64,000 nt of DNA. It comes from Cryptosporidium bovis (lineage: Eukaryota > Apicomplexa > Conoidasida > Eucoccidiorida > Cryptosporidiidae). Every line of letters begins with the position of its first letter. Positions within the stretch are counted from its first letter, which is position 1. The stretch spans positions 186,001-250,000 of the forward strand of contig VHIT02000028.1 of NCBI GenBank assembly GCA_009768925.2. Direction: 5' to 3'. Below are positions 1 to 9,434 of the stretch, one piece after another. The notes under the pieces were generated by a model, which searched no databases, was not told the origin of the DNA, and saw only the letters and a list, made by a program, of their open reading frames with translations. A program made the position numbers and the translations under genes.

Positions 1-403
1 CTATTATTAACAATAATAGTAATAGTGCCACGGGACCACCCAATGACAAAATAAAGTTACAAAGGATTTTTGTGTATATAATCAAAAAAAAGATCGAAAT
101 TAATTTGAGTATCATCGTTAACATTTGAATATTTGGATGTCTCACTATATTTGAGAATGCAGAAACAATGTTTCTATTCCCAGGAGTCATGTATGGATGG
201 CGACAAACACTGCAAAATTTGCTTGACCACGGTCTGTTATTTATTTGAATTCTTTGCCATTTACTCAAGCATTCTAAATGTATATATTCCTGGGTTCCTT
301 TACAGTTACAAGGTGCTATAAGTGGAGATAATGTTGTATCTGAACCAAAACAGAATCTACATTCCTTAATTAATGATGCAAAACTTAATTTATCTTCTTT
401 CAT
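1..403 (-). CDS. RING-CH (RINGv/MARCH-type) membrane E3 ubiquitin ligase, 3' end outside window
   Basis: The reverse strand reads open from an ATG at 403 to the window edge (134 residues seen), with an in-frame stop upstream of the ATG. The protein begins almost directly with a C4HC3 RING-CH domain. The ligands are C15, C18, C32, C34, H42, C45, C64 and C67, with the conserved tryptophan W49 and the PCNCKG knuckle typical of MARCH and Doa10 proteins. A hydrophobic stretch starts near residue 95 and continues to the edge, so this is probably a membrane-anchored ligase acting at the ER or another endomembrane. The family transfers ubiquitin from an E2 to membrane or secretory-pathway substrates. 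Whether it is a short MARCH-like or a long Doa10-like protein cannot be told, because the C-terminus is missing. Confidence 0.85.
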   Translation of the reverse strand, partial: MKEDKLSFASLIKECRFCFGSDTTLSPLIAPCNCKGTQEYIHLECLSKWQRIQINNRPWSSKFCSVCRHPYMTPGNRNIVSAFSNIVRHPNIQMLTMILKLISIFFLIIYTKILCNFILSLGGPVALLLLLLII

Positions 404-679
404 TGAATTACCTAAAGTAATATGAGCGTTTGCTTATAATTTCAGTTACTTATTTCAACTAAAGACAAATAAAATTACTTAAAAATAATCCGAAATTCAA
501 TATTGTTATACATTATTCAGTAAACTATTTATTTCTATCTAATTTTATTTTTTTGTTTAAAGTATAAATACACTAAAAAAACATGTGGTCAAAATAGACA
601 TGCATGTAGACGAATAAATTAAAAAAGTATATATTTTTATATGAATGAATATAACTACCCATGAAAGGTATGATTTGAG

Positions 680-2137
680 TTATACGATATATTCAGGAGC
701 TGAATCATATTTTTCTAGACATAATTCATTCCAAATTGGCCAATTTGACAAAAAATCTTCTATATTAAAAGAACAAGTGTTTATTGCCCACTTTGGAAAT
801 TTATTGCATCTTAAAACCATATCTCCATCAGAATCAGAGTTTGCTGGAATAATATACATTAAAGAATGTAGGCATATTCCTAATGGTGGTTCAATGAGAT
901 ATTCAACTGAAGCAATATTTTTTTCCTGATTAAATGTCAAAACTCCTCCTCCGCCAAAACATATTTCTTTTAATGGTGATTCTTTTATTTCGGGATCAAT
1001 ATCCTCAATATCAATGTCTAACTTCGCAACATAATTTGAATTGAAATATTTAAACCCGGGGTGATCCGTCTTTTCGACATTAAGATTATGTTCATATAAA
1101 AAATCTTGATATATAGGAAAACCAATATATTGCAAATGAACTCTAATTTGATGAGTTTTCCCTGTGACAGGTTTACAGAGGATTAGTGAATGGTTGTTTG
1201 AGTCACTTTGAAGCTTTTGTTTTTTATAAATTTCTGAACCTTTATTAATGATAATAGGGTAAAAGTATGTTAAAGCTAATTTACTATCTTCATTAGTATC
1301 TATGGAAGACATCAAACTTTCCCCTTGTCTGTTTTTTAAAACTTTGATACCTATTTCACATTTGATTCTGTGGCTAAAAAGTCCATGTGACTCTTCAGGA
1401 GACAATTCTGAAATTTCGACACCATTTATAACTTTGCTTTTTAAAGTTTCAATAAATTCTGATACACTTGCTTTAATCTTTGCAATATAGTATTTGTGAG
1501 CTTGAGTTATTCTTTTCGACAATTTTTTTGTTGTTTCCGGATTTTTGCTAAGTATTACTAGTCCAGATGTAACTCTGTCAAGTCTGTTTATAGGGTGAAT
1601 GTATCTTTCATGTAATCTCACACTATCATTGTACTCTGATTTTGAGAGATACTCTGTCTGAACTATCTTTGTTAGCGAGAGTTTATTGTATCTACCTTGT
1701 GGATGACACGGGATCCCATGTGGTTTATATACTACTAAAAATCCAGGAGTATCATACAATACGGTGACTTTATCTGTGCTAACTGGAAGTTCAATAAAGA
1801 GAATTTTATGTTCTATGTGGTCACCATTACGTATTATATAATCAAGAGAATTTATTGGCATGCTATTTATAAATAACCTCCCATTATCAACTAAATCTTG
1901 ATATTCAGAAATAGGTCGCGACCTAAACTCATTTGAAAATAGATCCCTTAAAGATCTGTTTCTCCATCTCTCTTTACAGTGAGATTTACAACTAATCATA
2001 TATGGAGGAACGACAGTTACCTCTTCATCTAAATTAAAAGTATGTTCATTAACTTTAATTTTTATATTCAATGAATCCTTTCTGAAAATCTCGATATTTG
2101 TCTGAAAATTTGAAAAAAGCCGATCTAATGTTCCCAT
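680..2137 (-). CDS. RluA-family RNA pseudouridine synthase (RPUSD2/Pus9-Rib2-like)
   Basis: This 485-aa protein isomerises uridine to pseudouridine in RNA. The catalytic motif NRLDRVTSG carries the nucleophile D187. Residues about 60-118 look like an S4-type RNA-binding segment, followed by the family strand FLVVYKPHGIPCHP (residues 133-146). A later TGKTHQIRVHLQYIGFPI block is the usual C-terminal RluA signature. The large insertions fit eukaryotic cytosolic or mitochondrial enzymes of the Pus8/Pus9/Rib2/RPUSD2 group, which modify position 32 of tRNA or mRNA; which substrate applies here is inference. It is a single exon, with the ATG at 2137 as the first Met. It is divergent from the IMPACT gene over about 145 bp. 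Confidence 0.9.
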   Translation of the reverse strand: MGTLDRLFSNFQTNIEIFRKDSLNIKIKVNEHTFNLDEEVTVVPPYMISCKSHCKERWRNRSLRDLFSNEFRSRPISEYQDLVDNGRLFINSMPINSLDYIIRNGDHIEHKILFIELPVSTDKVTVLYDTPGFLVVYKPHGIPCHPQGRYNKLSLTKIVQTEYLSKSEYNDSVRLHERYIHPINRLDRVTSGLVILSKNPETTKKLSKRITQAHKYYIAKIKASVSEFIETLKSKVINGVEISELSPEESHGLFSHRIKCEIGIKVLKNRQGESLMSSIDTNEDSKLALTYFYPIIINKGSEIYKKQKLQSDSNNHSLILCKPVTGKTHQIRVHLQYIGFPIYQDFLYEHNLNVEKTDHPGFKYFNSNYVAKLDIDIEDIDPEIKESPLKEICFGGGGVLTFNQEKNIASVEYLIEPPLGICLHSLMYIIPANSDSDGDMVLRCNKFPKWAINTCSFNIEDFLSNWPIWNELCLEKYDSAPEYIV

Positions 2138-2281
2138 GTTTAATATAAAAATAATAGTATTCTCACTTTAAATGCGATTTGACAAATAATTATATCTTTT
2201 TTTCGTTTATTTATGACCAGAATTTTAATGATTTCCCACTAATGGTACCCGCTTCATGATTCACAAATTTCAAACGAAAAA

Positions 2282-3329
2282 ATGAGCTCTTCAATTTTAG
2301 AAGAAGAGATTAAAGGGTTGGAGAGTATATTTGGAATTAGTTCTGGAGCGGACTGTAATAGTACTCTTCCTTCCCCCGGTATATTGTTTGATAAGGAACA
2401 AGGAACCTTGAGATTCTACGTAAGTTAATTTTAATCAAAATTTTTACCTATCAATAGTTTACAAAATATGGGTACTTTTTATATTTTAGAGTGAATATAA
2501 GGCTGGAATCCTGGAAATTAAAATAAGCGTTCCTTTTTGCTACCCTAATGAGGAATCAGCTTATATTTTGTCCTCTTGGTACTTTGATTTTCACTATTTG
2601 ACATCACAAAATGAATCATCTCCATCAAAAAATTTGACACTAGCACCTAAGACTTTTAAAAAATTAAAAGAAGTAATTGAAAAGGGGTCAGAGAGAAAAG
2701 ATTTGATATTATTTGAGTTAGTTAAAACTTTGGAAAATTCTTTTGATGATGTTGACCTTGGTGAAAAGAATTTTCAAGAGAATGAAGTAACCGAGAATGA
2801 TCATGAAAAATCGAGAAACAATGTGAAACTAGGAGATGATTTTGATGGTGATAAAATTTTTGGAATAACTCATGGAGAGCCCATTGTTGATAGAAAAAGT
2901 GTTTTTCAGGCTCATGTATGTAAAGTATTTACTACTGAGGATGTTGAAAAAGTCATTAAATGGTTACTATCAAATACTAAGATAGCAAGAGCAACACATA
3001 ATATGTGGGCGTATAGACTATGTAAAGACAAAAAACCTTCTTCAGGGGGGTCTTTTCCAATAGGATATGATATCATTTCACTGGACCACGACTCAGATGG
3101 CGAGACTGCAGCTGGAAGTAGGCTTCAACACCTTCTCAACATAATTGATGCAAAGAATGTATTCGTTATGGTAACAAGGTGGTATGGAGGGATTCAATTA
3201 GGACCTGATAGGTTTAGACACATTAATAATGCAGCTAGACAAACTCTTGAAAAAGCAGGGTTAATTAATGACAATTCACAAAAGCCTCATGTTTTCAAAA
3301 ACAAGAAAGTCAAGGATAAGAGTAAATAA
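2282..3329 (+). CDS. IMPACT/Yih1 family protein (RWD + UPF0029), two exons
   Basis: I read this as join(2282..2419, 2490..3329), 325 aa. The first exon (ATG at 2282, MSSSILEEEIKGLESIFG) is the start of an RWD domain, as in Gcn1-binding proteins. The 70-nt intron 2420-2489 has GTAAGT and TATATTTTAG ends and keeps the frame, and the RWD continues into exon 2. Residues about 170-285 form the UPF0029/IMPACT fold, with the hallmark segments DHDSDGETAAGSRL and VTRWYGGIQLGPDRF. Family members compete with the kinase Gcn2 for Gcn1 and so restrain eIF2-alpha phosphorylation under amino-acid starvation; that role here is by homology. The tail is lysine-rich. Without the first exon the RWD would lose its start, which supports the spliced model. 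Confidence 0.88.
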
Positions 3330-3370
3330 AATTGGTACTATATTACAACGTTATACTAGATTCTTCTATT

Positions 3371-3910
3371 TTAATCCATGTTTGCCTCTCCACTATCATC
3401 ATTAAAACCAGGTTTATGAAGCATATTTGGTATTCCTTTTGATATATTGTACTCAAATTTACAAACCGGACAGGTAAGTTTCCCCTCCATTATCTGAAAC
3501 TATAAAAAATATGATTGTCCATATGCGCTATAATTCAAATTATCGTCAATTAAACATACCTTCATTAATGCATCGTGTACCGCAGTTAAAAACATATCAT
3601 CTTTCTTATCTTGTTCAGAAAAACAGATAGGCAACTCAATCCCAAAATCTGACGCAGTTCGAACAAAAACATCCCAATCTATTCTGTCTATTAAACACTG
3701 AATTTGCTCATTATTTTGTTCGGTTTCTATGTATTTTGTTGATTCCTCTAAAGTTCCATTCAAGGTTATTCTAAGTGGAAAGCCATTCTTGCATTCCGGT
3801 CTATTGCTAAAATAATAAATGGTGTATATATGTGAATGGTTAGGGTGTAGCTCTTTTATTTAACTGAATATAACTTACCACATCAAAATATTGTGGGTTA
3901 AAAGACGCAT
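3371..3910 (-). CDS. TRM112: Trm112, zinc-binding activator of RNA/eRF1 methyltransferases, three exons
   Basis: I read this as complement(join(3371..3493, 3560..3806, 3879..3910)), 133 aa. Exon 1 codes only MRLLTHNILM plus two bases. The 72-nt and 66-nt introns have GTAAGT and GTATGT donors and TTTTAG and TTTCAG acceptors. The spliced protein has the four Trm112 zinc ligands C11, C16, C101 and C104, the start MRLLTHN and the conserved GIPNML near the end. Trm112 is the obligate partner of Trm9, Trm11, Mtq2 and Bud23, so it links tRNA, rRNA and release-factor methylation. The C-terminal tail after GIPNML is about 15 residues and acidic. Unspliced, only the middle exon is visible as an open frame and the protein would not be recognised. 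Confidence 0.92.
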
Positions 3911-3960
3911 TTTTATTGATTATCTTTTCTAACGTTTTCTATTTTATCCCTCGAGTCAGT

Positions 3961-4020
3961 TTAGACCAAGGAGGCAAAATACCGCCAACAGGCGGGTACT
4001 GCTTTTTTTCGAAGCATGCA
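3961..4020. promoter_or_regulatory. Promoter segment with shared AAGGAGGCAA word and GCATGCA motif
   Basis: This lies between the divergent Trm112 gene and the secreted-protein gene at 4174. At 3961-3977 it carries TTAGACCAAGGAGGCAA, which recurs with one mismatch at 50551-50567. It is followed by an inverted GCC/GGC stretch (CCGCC...GGCGGG, about 3983-3997) and by GCATGCA at about 4014-4020, a core bound by ApiAP2 factors in Apicomplexa. Direction of action is unknown. Confidence 0.45.
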
Positions 4021-4173
4021 AAATTCTACTTTATATAGAAACGGGGATTAACTTCAGAGTAATTTTCTTATTGGATAATAAGAGCAAGATAAGAGCAGGG
4101 GTGACTTAAAGTTGAGAACCTCAGGTTTTTTATTTTATTTACACACTGCCTTTCTTGTTTATTTCTTTTTTTA

Positions 4174-4677
4174 ATGATGGGAGTACATTTGATCATGGTA
4201 ATTTTATTTATGATACTATTTCCTATTTCAAATCAATTGGAAATAGGCGTAATGAGAGAAATAAGGGGAGTTCAAAATGAATTTTTATTGAGCGAGGGAG
4301 GGATCAACAGTATCTCTAAATTCAGTGTCGTGGCGGAAGACCAATTGAAATCTTTTGGAAATCTGGATTCGGATTTTGCCCTTAAACATGTAACTGAAAT
4401 AGGAAATGAAATATCAAACCGTTTAAAAGAACTTATGGGTTTGAATCTAGAAGTGACTTCGACTAGCAACAGAGGCGCATTTGTGTTGTACGACACAAAT
4501 GACTATCCATTTGCTTGTATTTGCGATTCTCAGAAATACGCAGAGTGGAAAGAAGGTGGCTCAAATCCAAGTATTAGAGTTGAGTGTACAAATAAAATAA
4601 ACACCAGTATCTTCAACGGTGCTGATGTTGACTACTGCGATCCTACAAACATTGCTGCAGGACAAACTATGCGTTAA
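4174..4677 (+). CDS. Small secreted protein of unknown function
   Basis: This is a 167-aa protein with an N-terminal hydrophobic leader (MMGVHLIMVILFMILFPISN), probably a cleaved signal peptide, followed by a soluble region. It holds four cysteines, two of them close together in FACICD around residue 114 and two further downstream. These could form disulfides in the secretory pathway. No family is recognised and the sequence is probably restricted to Cryptosporidium. It is a single exon. The ATG is preceded by a T-rich leader, and a second Met directly follows the first, so the true start may be either. Confidence 0.7.
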   Translation: MMGVHLIMVILFMILFPISNQLEIGVMREIRGVQNEFLLSEGGINSISKFSVVAEDQLKSFGNLDSDFALKHVTEIGNEISNRLKELMGLNLEVTSTSNRGAFVLYDTNDYPFACICDSQKYAEWKEGGSNPSIRVECTNKINTSIFNGADVDYCDPTNIAAGQTMR

Positions 4678-4769
4678 TAAAAATTTATATAAACTAAATA
4701 GATAAAAATAATTAGTATATTATTTAGGTTCTTAATACTCTTTTTTTTTGAACGCATTACTACTTATAA

Positions 4770-5400
4770 TTATATAACATCCTGATCCTTTATATTATCC
4801 TCAAGTTCATCATAATCATCATCTATTCCAGGATTAATGTATTCAAAATCTATTTCAGATTCGTCATCTGCAAACAGATCAATATCGTCTTTCGTACCAT
4901 TGTTTTCGAGTAAAATGCTCTCCTCTTCATTAGTTTGCTTTTTCTGGTGCTCCGCTTTTCTAATTCCGTACGTTTTTTTAACCGAGTTTTTATTTCTTCT
5001 TCTAATTGTTATAGTGTCCAATAAAAGTTCTTTTGGAAAGAATGAGCTCAAACCATTCTTCTTTTCAAATGCGTCCAATAAGGTTGTGAAATAATCAATG
5101 AAAGATTGATGGTTCTCGGATGATTCGCTACTTATAGAATCACTCGCAAAACTATTGGATGAAACTGTGTTATTATACCTCCAAAATTGTGACATTTGCA
5201 GGCAGTCATCTACAGAAACCTTGAGAGGTGATTCACTGCTTTTCTTATTCGGGGGTTTTCTGTTTTCGGAAAAAAACGGATGTTTGGGATAAATTCCGAC
5301 CTCTAAAAGTTAATTTGTTGATGAAAACAACCGAAGAAAAAAACAACTCAAAATTCAACTTACTATCTGTCTCCTCATTCGAATTATCTTGACAAATCAT
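4770..5400 (-). CDS. Acidic-tail protein, possible RNA polymerase III subunit Rpc31 (RPC7)-like, two exons
   Basis: I read this as complement(join(4770..5302, 5364..5400)), 189 aa. A short first exon (12 codons plus one base, ATG at 5400) joins over a 61-nt intron to restore frame into VGIYPKHPFFSENRKPP. The order of parts recalls Rpc31/POLR3G: a tyrosine-proline element near the N-terminus, then a helical YWR-like element (MSQFWRYNN), a middle FPKELLLDTITIRRRNK basic stretch, and a strongly acidic C-terminus ending in DDDYDELEDNIKDQDVI. In Pol III this subunit stabilises the Rpc82/34/31 trimer used in initiation. The match is by layout and short motifs only; another nuclear acidic protein is possible. 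Confidence 0.8.
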
Positions 5401-5480
5401 CAAATGAGAAATTTTAAATCATCATATATTTTTAAAAAATTATTTTTACATCAAAAATACAAATGTTGACAAACGAACTA

Positions 5481-5486
5481 GGCGCC
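5481..5486. promoter_or_regulatory. GGCGCC (E2F/DP1-like) motif upstream of the Rpc31-like gene
   Basis: This palindromic GGCGCC lies 81 bp upstream of the ATG at 5400 in an otherwise AT-rich spacer of 139 bp. The same word recurs at many gene starts in this window (6463, 41667, 53126, 55408, 60460). E2F-like GGCGC elements are known as a major Cryptosporidium promoter motif class. Confidence 0.5.
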
Positions 5487-5539
5487 GCGCATTAAATTTA
5501 ATATAATCTAAATTTTGAAGAAAAGAAATGAGAAGTTAG

Positions 5540-6250
5540 CTATGAAAGGTTAATAATAGTTTCTACTGCAAATTTGAATCTGTTTATGCTACTTAAAAAG
5601 CTCTGCCCAATTTGTTTCAAAAGCAGCATCCTTTCGCAATTAATAATGTTTTGAAGTCTATTCTTTTCGGATGAAAAGAACTCCCTTAGATCGGGTCTCA
5701 AAGTAGTGTCGTTTAATTTGCAAAGCTCCGAATAACAAACTTTTAATGTATACTTTGAAACCCCGAGACTACACAACAGTAGTTTAGATAGCTCTTGTAT
5801 TTGTAATGTTTTGATCTCACTTTGTTTCATTACAATTATCTGTTTTAGAATTAGGGTTAAAAATTGTGGACTTACATTGGATGAATTAATTGGAAATAGT
5901 TCTGAAAACAAAATGGAAAACTTTGCACAAAATGCCTGGAACGCTTCTTCATTTTTAAACTCTTTAATCAGTGAATTCAATTCAACAAGAAATTCATTGG
6001 GTTCTTTTGTCCTTGAAACTAGATTATTTCCACAATTATTAATGTTTATCTCACTCGAATCTGATTGGAATTCCGAAAACTGTTCAAAGTTATTTTGAGA
6101 CAATTCAGTAAAGTCGTGAAATAGTGCTAAAACACCAAATAACACAACTGAAGTGGTGCAAATCCATACACTAACACTATACCATTCTATTGATGTCAAA
6201 AATGCTTTTAAATTGGTGAAATAACTCAACTTTTGTATACTTGCAAACAT
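5540..6250 (-). CDS. Single-pass membrane protein of unknown function
   Basis: This 236-aa protein has one clear transmembrane segment near the N-terminus (about residues 26-44, VSVWICTTSVVLFGVLALF). A short basic/aromatic head precedes it, and a long helical, cysteine-containing C-terminal domain follows. The head has no positive n-region typical of a signal peptide, so a signal-anchor topology is more likely. The soluble part is Leu/Ile/Ser-rich with no recognised motif. A single exon starts with the ATG at 6250. It is divergent from MetAP2 with about 490 bp between them. Confidence 0.75.
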   Translation of the reverse strand: MFASIQKLSYFTNLKAFLTSIEWYSVSVWICTTSVVLFGVLALFHDFTELSQNNFEQFSEFQSDSSEININNCGNNLVSRTKEPNEFLVELNSLIKEFKNEEAFQAFCAKFSILFSELFPINSSNVSPQFLTLILKQIIVMKQSEIKTLQIQELSKLLLCSLGVSKYTLKVCYSELCKLNDTTLRPDLREFFSSEKNRLQNIINCERMLLLKQIGQSFLSSINRFKFAVETIINLS

Positions 6251-6737
6251 TAATAAGCTTGACTAGTTATTATTTCGTTCTTTCAACCCTCTTTCTTCAC
6301 ACCTTTTGTAGTCAAATGCAAATGATTAGCTGAAAAATTAGTCCAAGGATTCTCCAGAACATGTACAAGTTAGTGGAAAACTATATTTCTGAAAACACGA
6401 AATTCATATCATTCAATTTATTGTTTGATTTTTCTATATTGTCACAAAGCATGCACCAAACAGGCGCCAGTACGTAAAGCAATACAATTTTTCATGGTAA
6501 AACACTACTATTTTACTCTATTCTAGTTTATCTACGATGATTATTTTATAATAATGAGTAAAACTAAAAGAACTACTCAAGTAATATTTCAAAGTCAAAT
6601 ATTCCTCCTTTGCTATTAAAAATCTCTTCACTTATCTTTCTTTTAATCTCCTAGTAATTTTTTAGCGCGAAACACTAACAAATAACCTCTTAACTGTCAG
6701 CCCTATTTACCAAAAATCGTTTTCCCTCTCCCTAAGA
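6251..6737. promoter_or_regulatory. Divergent intergenic region with GCATGC and GGCGCC
   Basis: This 487-bp spacer lies between a membrane-protein gene (-) and MetAP2 (+). GCATGC is at 6449-6454 and GGCGCC at 6463-6468, 8 bp apart. Both words are known classes of apicomplexan promoter element (ApiAP2 and E2F-like). No coding potential was seen; the remainder is AT-rich with T-tracts before MetAP2. Confidence 0.45.
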
Positions 6738-8102
6738 ATGGAGAATTCTGAACTAGAATCTGATATTGTCGACAATGGAGTGATTAATAAACTATCAAAT
6801 GAAGTTGATAGATTGGGTTTAAACGAAAATGTTGTGGAAAAGGTGGAGATAAAAAAAAAAAGAAAGAAGAAAAAGAAACCCGTGGCTGAAAATAAAAGTG
6901 TTGAGGAAGAATATGTTCCAGACCTCCCCATTCATTCTATTCAGCAGCAAGACAATTCTCATCTCAGGAAAGTATTCAATTGGCCTGCTGTTGATAAAAG
7001 CAAACAAACTTTTCCTCCTACGGTCCCAGTAAACAAGATATATAAGAAAAATGAGTATCCTGAAGGTGAGAAAATTGAATATACCGGCACAAATTCTTAC
7101 AGAACAAGTTCTCAGGAACTGAAAAATATTGAAGAAAATTATGTTCCCGATTACTCATCTTTAAGGAGAGCAGCGGAAGTTCATAAACAGGTCAGAAAAT
7201 ACATGCAGAGTGTAGTAAAACCAGGTATTAAGTTAATGGATCTTTGCAATACTCTTGAAGAGAAAACAAAGGAACTAGTGAGCGCTGACGGTTTAAACAG
7301 TGGATGGGGTTTTCCTACAGGCTGTTCATTAAATCATTGTGCTGCACACTATACACCAAATCCAGGTGATAACACTGTTTTAACTGAGAACGATATCTGC
7401 AAACTCGATTTTGGTGTACAAGTAAATGGAATGATTATTGATTGTGCATTTAGTATTGCTTTCAAAGATCACTTCGACCCTCTGATCCAATCAACTATAG
7501 ATGGAACAAACACTGGTTTGAAGTTAGCAGGAATAGACGCTATTTTCTCTGAAATATCGTCGGGTATTCAAGAAGTTATTGAGTCTTATGAGTTTGAATA
7601 TAAAGGTAGGACATATCCTATAAAGGCTATTAAAAATTTGAATGGTCATTCAATTCTACCTTATCAAATACATGGTGGAAAATCTCTACCAATAGTAGCA
7701 ACGACAGACAACACGAGAATGGAAGAGAACGAAGTATATGCAATAGAAACATTTGCTTCCACTGGAAGAGGATACGTTACAGAAGGGTTTGACTGCAGCC
7801 ATTATATGAAATATTATGATAATCCATTCATTAATGAATCGGGACTTAGATTAAAGTCAGCAAGGACTCTTTTGACTGGAATAAATAATCATTTCGGGAC
7901 ACTAGCGTTTTGTAGGAAGTGGCTAGAACAACTTGGATTCGAAAAGCATGCTCTTGCACTTAAATATCTTGTAGATGCGGAAATAGTTCGCCCCTATCCT
8001 CCACTTAACGACGTTGTTGGGTCTTTTACCTCACAAACAGAACATACTGTGATACTTAGACCAACATGCAAGGAAGTAGTTTCGAGAGGTTATGACTTTT
8101 GA
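6738..8102 (+). CDS. MAP2: Methionine aminopeptidase 2 (eukaryotic MetAP2)
   Basis: This 454-aa cytosolic metallopeptidase removes the initiator methionine from nascent chains. All five metal ligands are present by reading: D224 (KLDFG), D235 (IIDCAF), H304 (NGHSI), E337 (AIETFAS) and E435 (TEHTV). The substrate-site histidine is H204 (CAAHYTPN). The type-2 insertion expected between the metal-binding blocks is there. The N-terminal about 110 residues are charged and contain a run of lysines (residues 39-47, KKKRKKKKK). This matches the polybasic extension of eukaryotic MetAP2, which associates with ribosomes and eIF2. Length is close to the human enzyme (478 aa). It is the family target of fumagillin. 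It is a single exon, with the ATG at 6738 being the first in frame. Confidence 0.97.
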   Translation: MENSELESDIVDNGVINKLSNEVDRLGLNENVVEKVEIKKKRKKKKKPVAENKSVEEEYVPDLPIHSIQQQDNSHLRKVFNWPAVDKSKQTFPPTVPVNKIYKKNEYPEGEKIEYTGTNSYRTSSQELKNIEENYVPDYSSLRRAAEVHKQVRKYMQSVVKPGIKLMDLCNTLEEKTKELVSADGLNSGWGFPTGCSLNHCAAHYTPNPGDNTVLTENDICKLDFGVQVNGMIIDCAFSIAFKDHFDPLIQSTIDGTNTGLKLAGIDAIFSEISSGIQEVIESYEFEYKGRTYPIKAIKNLNGHSILPYQIHGGKSLPIVATTDNTRMEENEVYAIETFASTGRGYVTEGFDCSHYMKYYDNPFINESGLRLKSARTLLTGINNHFGTLAFCRKWLEQLGFEKHALALKYLVDAEIVRPYPPLNDVVGSFTSQTEHTVILRPTCKEVVSRGYDF

Positions 8103-8227
8103 ATTAAGTATTAACATTAGGATACGTATATTTTAGTACTGATCCAGTATTTTGTTTATTTTTTATCAATATTATCTTTTTTTCACTTGTCAGCCTGATT
8201 GTTACTGAAATATTTCCTTTGACCAGC

Positions 8228-8234
8228 TTGGCGC
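8228..8234 (+). promoter_or_regulatory. TTGGCGC promoter motif
   Basis: TTGGCGC lies 38 bp upstream of the ATG at 8272 and so marks the probable core promoter of that secreted-protein gene. It sits in a 169-bp spacer downstream of the MetAP2 stop. Confidence 0.45.
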
Positions 8235-8271
8235 TAGAGGCTGAGTAGAGGAAATGTTGCAACATTTATAA

Positions 8272-9416
8272 ATGTTTTTCGACATTTCATTCATTCTATT
8301 TTTTGTGCTTCAAAGTACGTTTTTATCTACCAGTTATGGAAATGACTCAAGTAATAGCTACAAAGCAGTAGATATTTCCCCAACTCTGAGATCAGTAAGT
8401 TTAATCTAAAATAATATACTTGACATTAAACTTTCAAAAATAAATAGGGTGCACTCTCTGATAAGACTCAAATGGAAATTCTATCAGTTTCAAGACTAGG
8501 AATTGTTCGTCTTTATAAGGAAACATCATTTATATCTGTAAGTTACTATTTGTTTATTTTTGTGAATGTTTATATTAATTTTAAGAATTCTATTTGGGAC
8601 CTGATCATTGAACTTAGAGAGAATATAAACAAGTTTAATTTAAACATAGGTTCTGATATTATTAATGTATTGGAAACACCTGAATTTAATGAATTATATG
8701 AGTCACTTCAGAGACTTCAAAATAAACTTATTCAAGAATTCGAAATTAGAATACCTTTATTGGTACCTGGAATAAATAAGTATGAATTTGACTTAAAAAC
8801 TACGGAATCATGGGTTATTTTTAATATTAATAAATTATCAATAGCTCTCAGTAAAACTGAGAGTCACAGTTCGCTCCTGCAAAAAGTAGTTATTAGTTAT
8901 AAGAAAAAAATTAAAATAAGAGAGAAAATGTCAGAGATATCTGACAGAATACAATATATTCTTGTTTGGTTCCAAGTTTATGTTGAATACAGTAATAGAG
9001 AACCAAGTCTATACTTTGTGTTAACTGAATACTTCAATAATATTGAATTACTGAGTTTAAAAGAAACAGTTGAAAGTTCAGTGTTGTTTTGCCATGATGT
9101 AAAGTTAATTTTGAAGATAAATTTCATAAAAAAGAAAATTGAAGACATAAATCCTTATATTCCAGTCAATATCTACAAATCACAACTAGAAACTAATGAT
9201 TCATTATCTATACTCGAATTACTGAAATTATTCAACAAAAGGACACAAATACTTAAATTTAAATTTGAAAACGATTTGAAAGAACACCTTAGGAATCAAG
9301 AAGTAGATCTTACAAATTTGGGGGTTTTGGAATTTATAATCAACATTTACCAAAATGTAAACAATTTGAATCAGTTACTTGAACAACTAATCAAACAATC
9401 GCCGCAGAGTGATTGA
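8272..9416 (+). CDS. Secreted helical protein of unknown function, three exons
   Basis: I read this as join(8272..8394, 8448..8537, 8586..9416). Exon 1 codes a signal peptide (MFFDISFILFFVLQSTFLS). The first intron (53 nt, GTAAGT to AATAG) restores frame into the long downstream frame. A second element at 8538-8585 is 48 nt long, begins GTAAGT and ends TTTTAAG. It is in frame and open, so it could be retained, but its translation (VSYYLFIFVNVYINFK) is T-rich noise in character. With both introns removed the product is 347 aa, mostly amphipathic helix with many Asn/Leu/Lys. No family is recognised. The stop is only 18 bp from the convergent neighbour's stop. Confidence 0.75.
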
Positions 9417-9434
9417 TTTAAAAGTTAACTCAAT

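Noticed and set aside
133-321. 62-codon + strand frame
   Set aside because: Antisense to the RING-CH domain, whose cysteine pattern is unmistakable.
3494-3559. C-terminal extension VCLIDDNLNYSAYGQSYFL of Trm112 middle exon
   Set aside because: It is the translated intron; splicing to the CPVC exon restores the zinc site.
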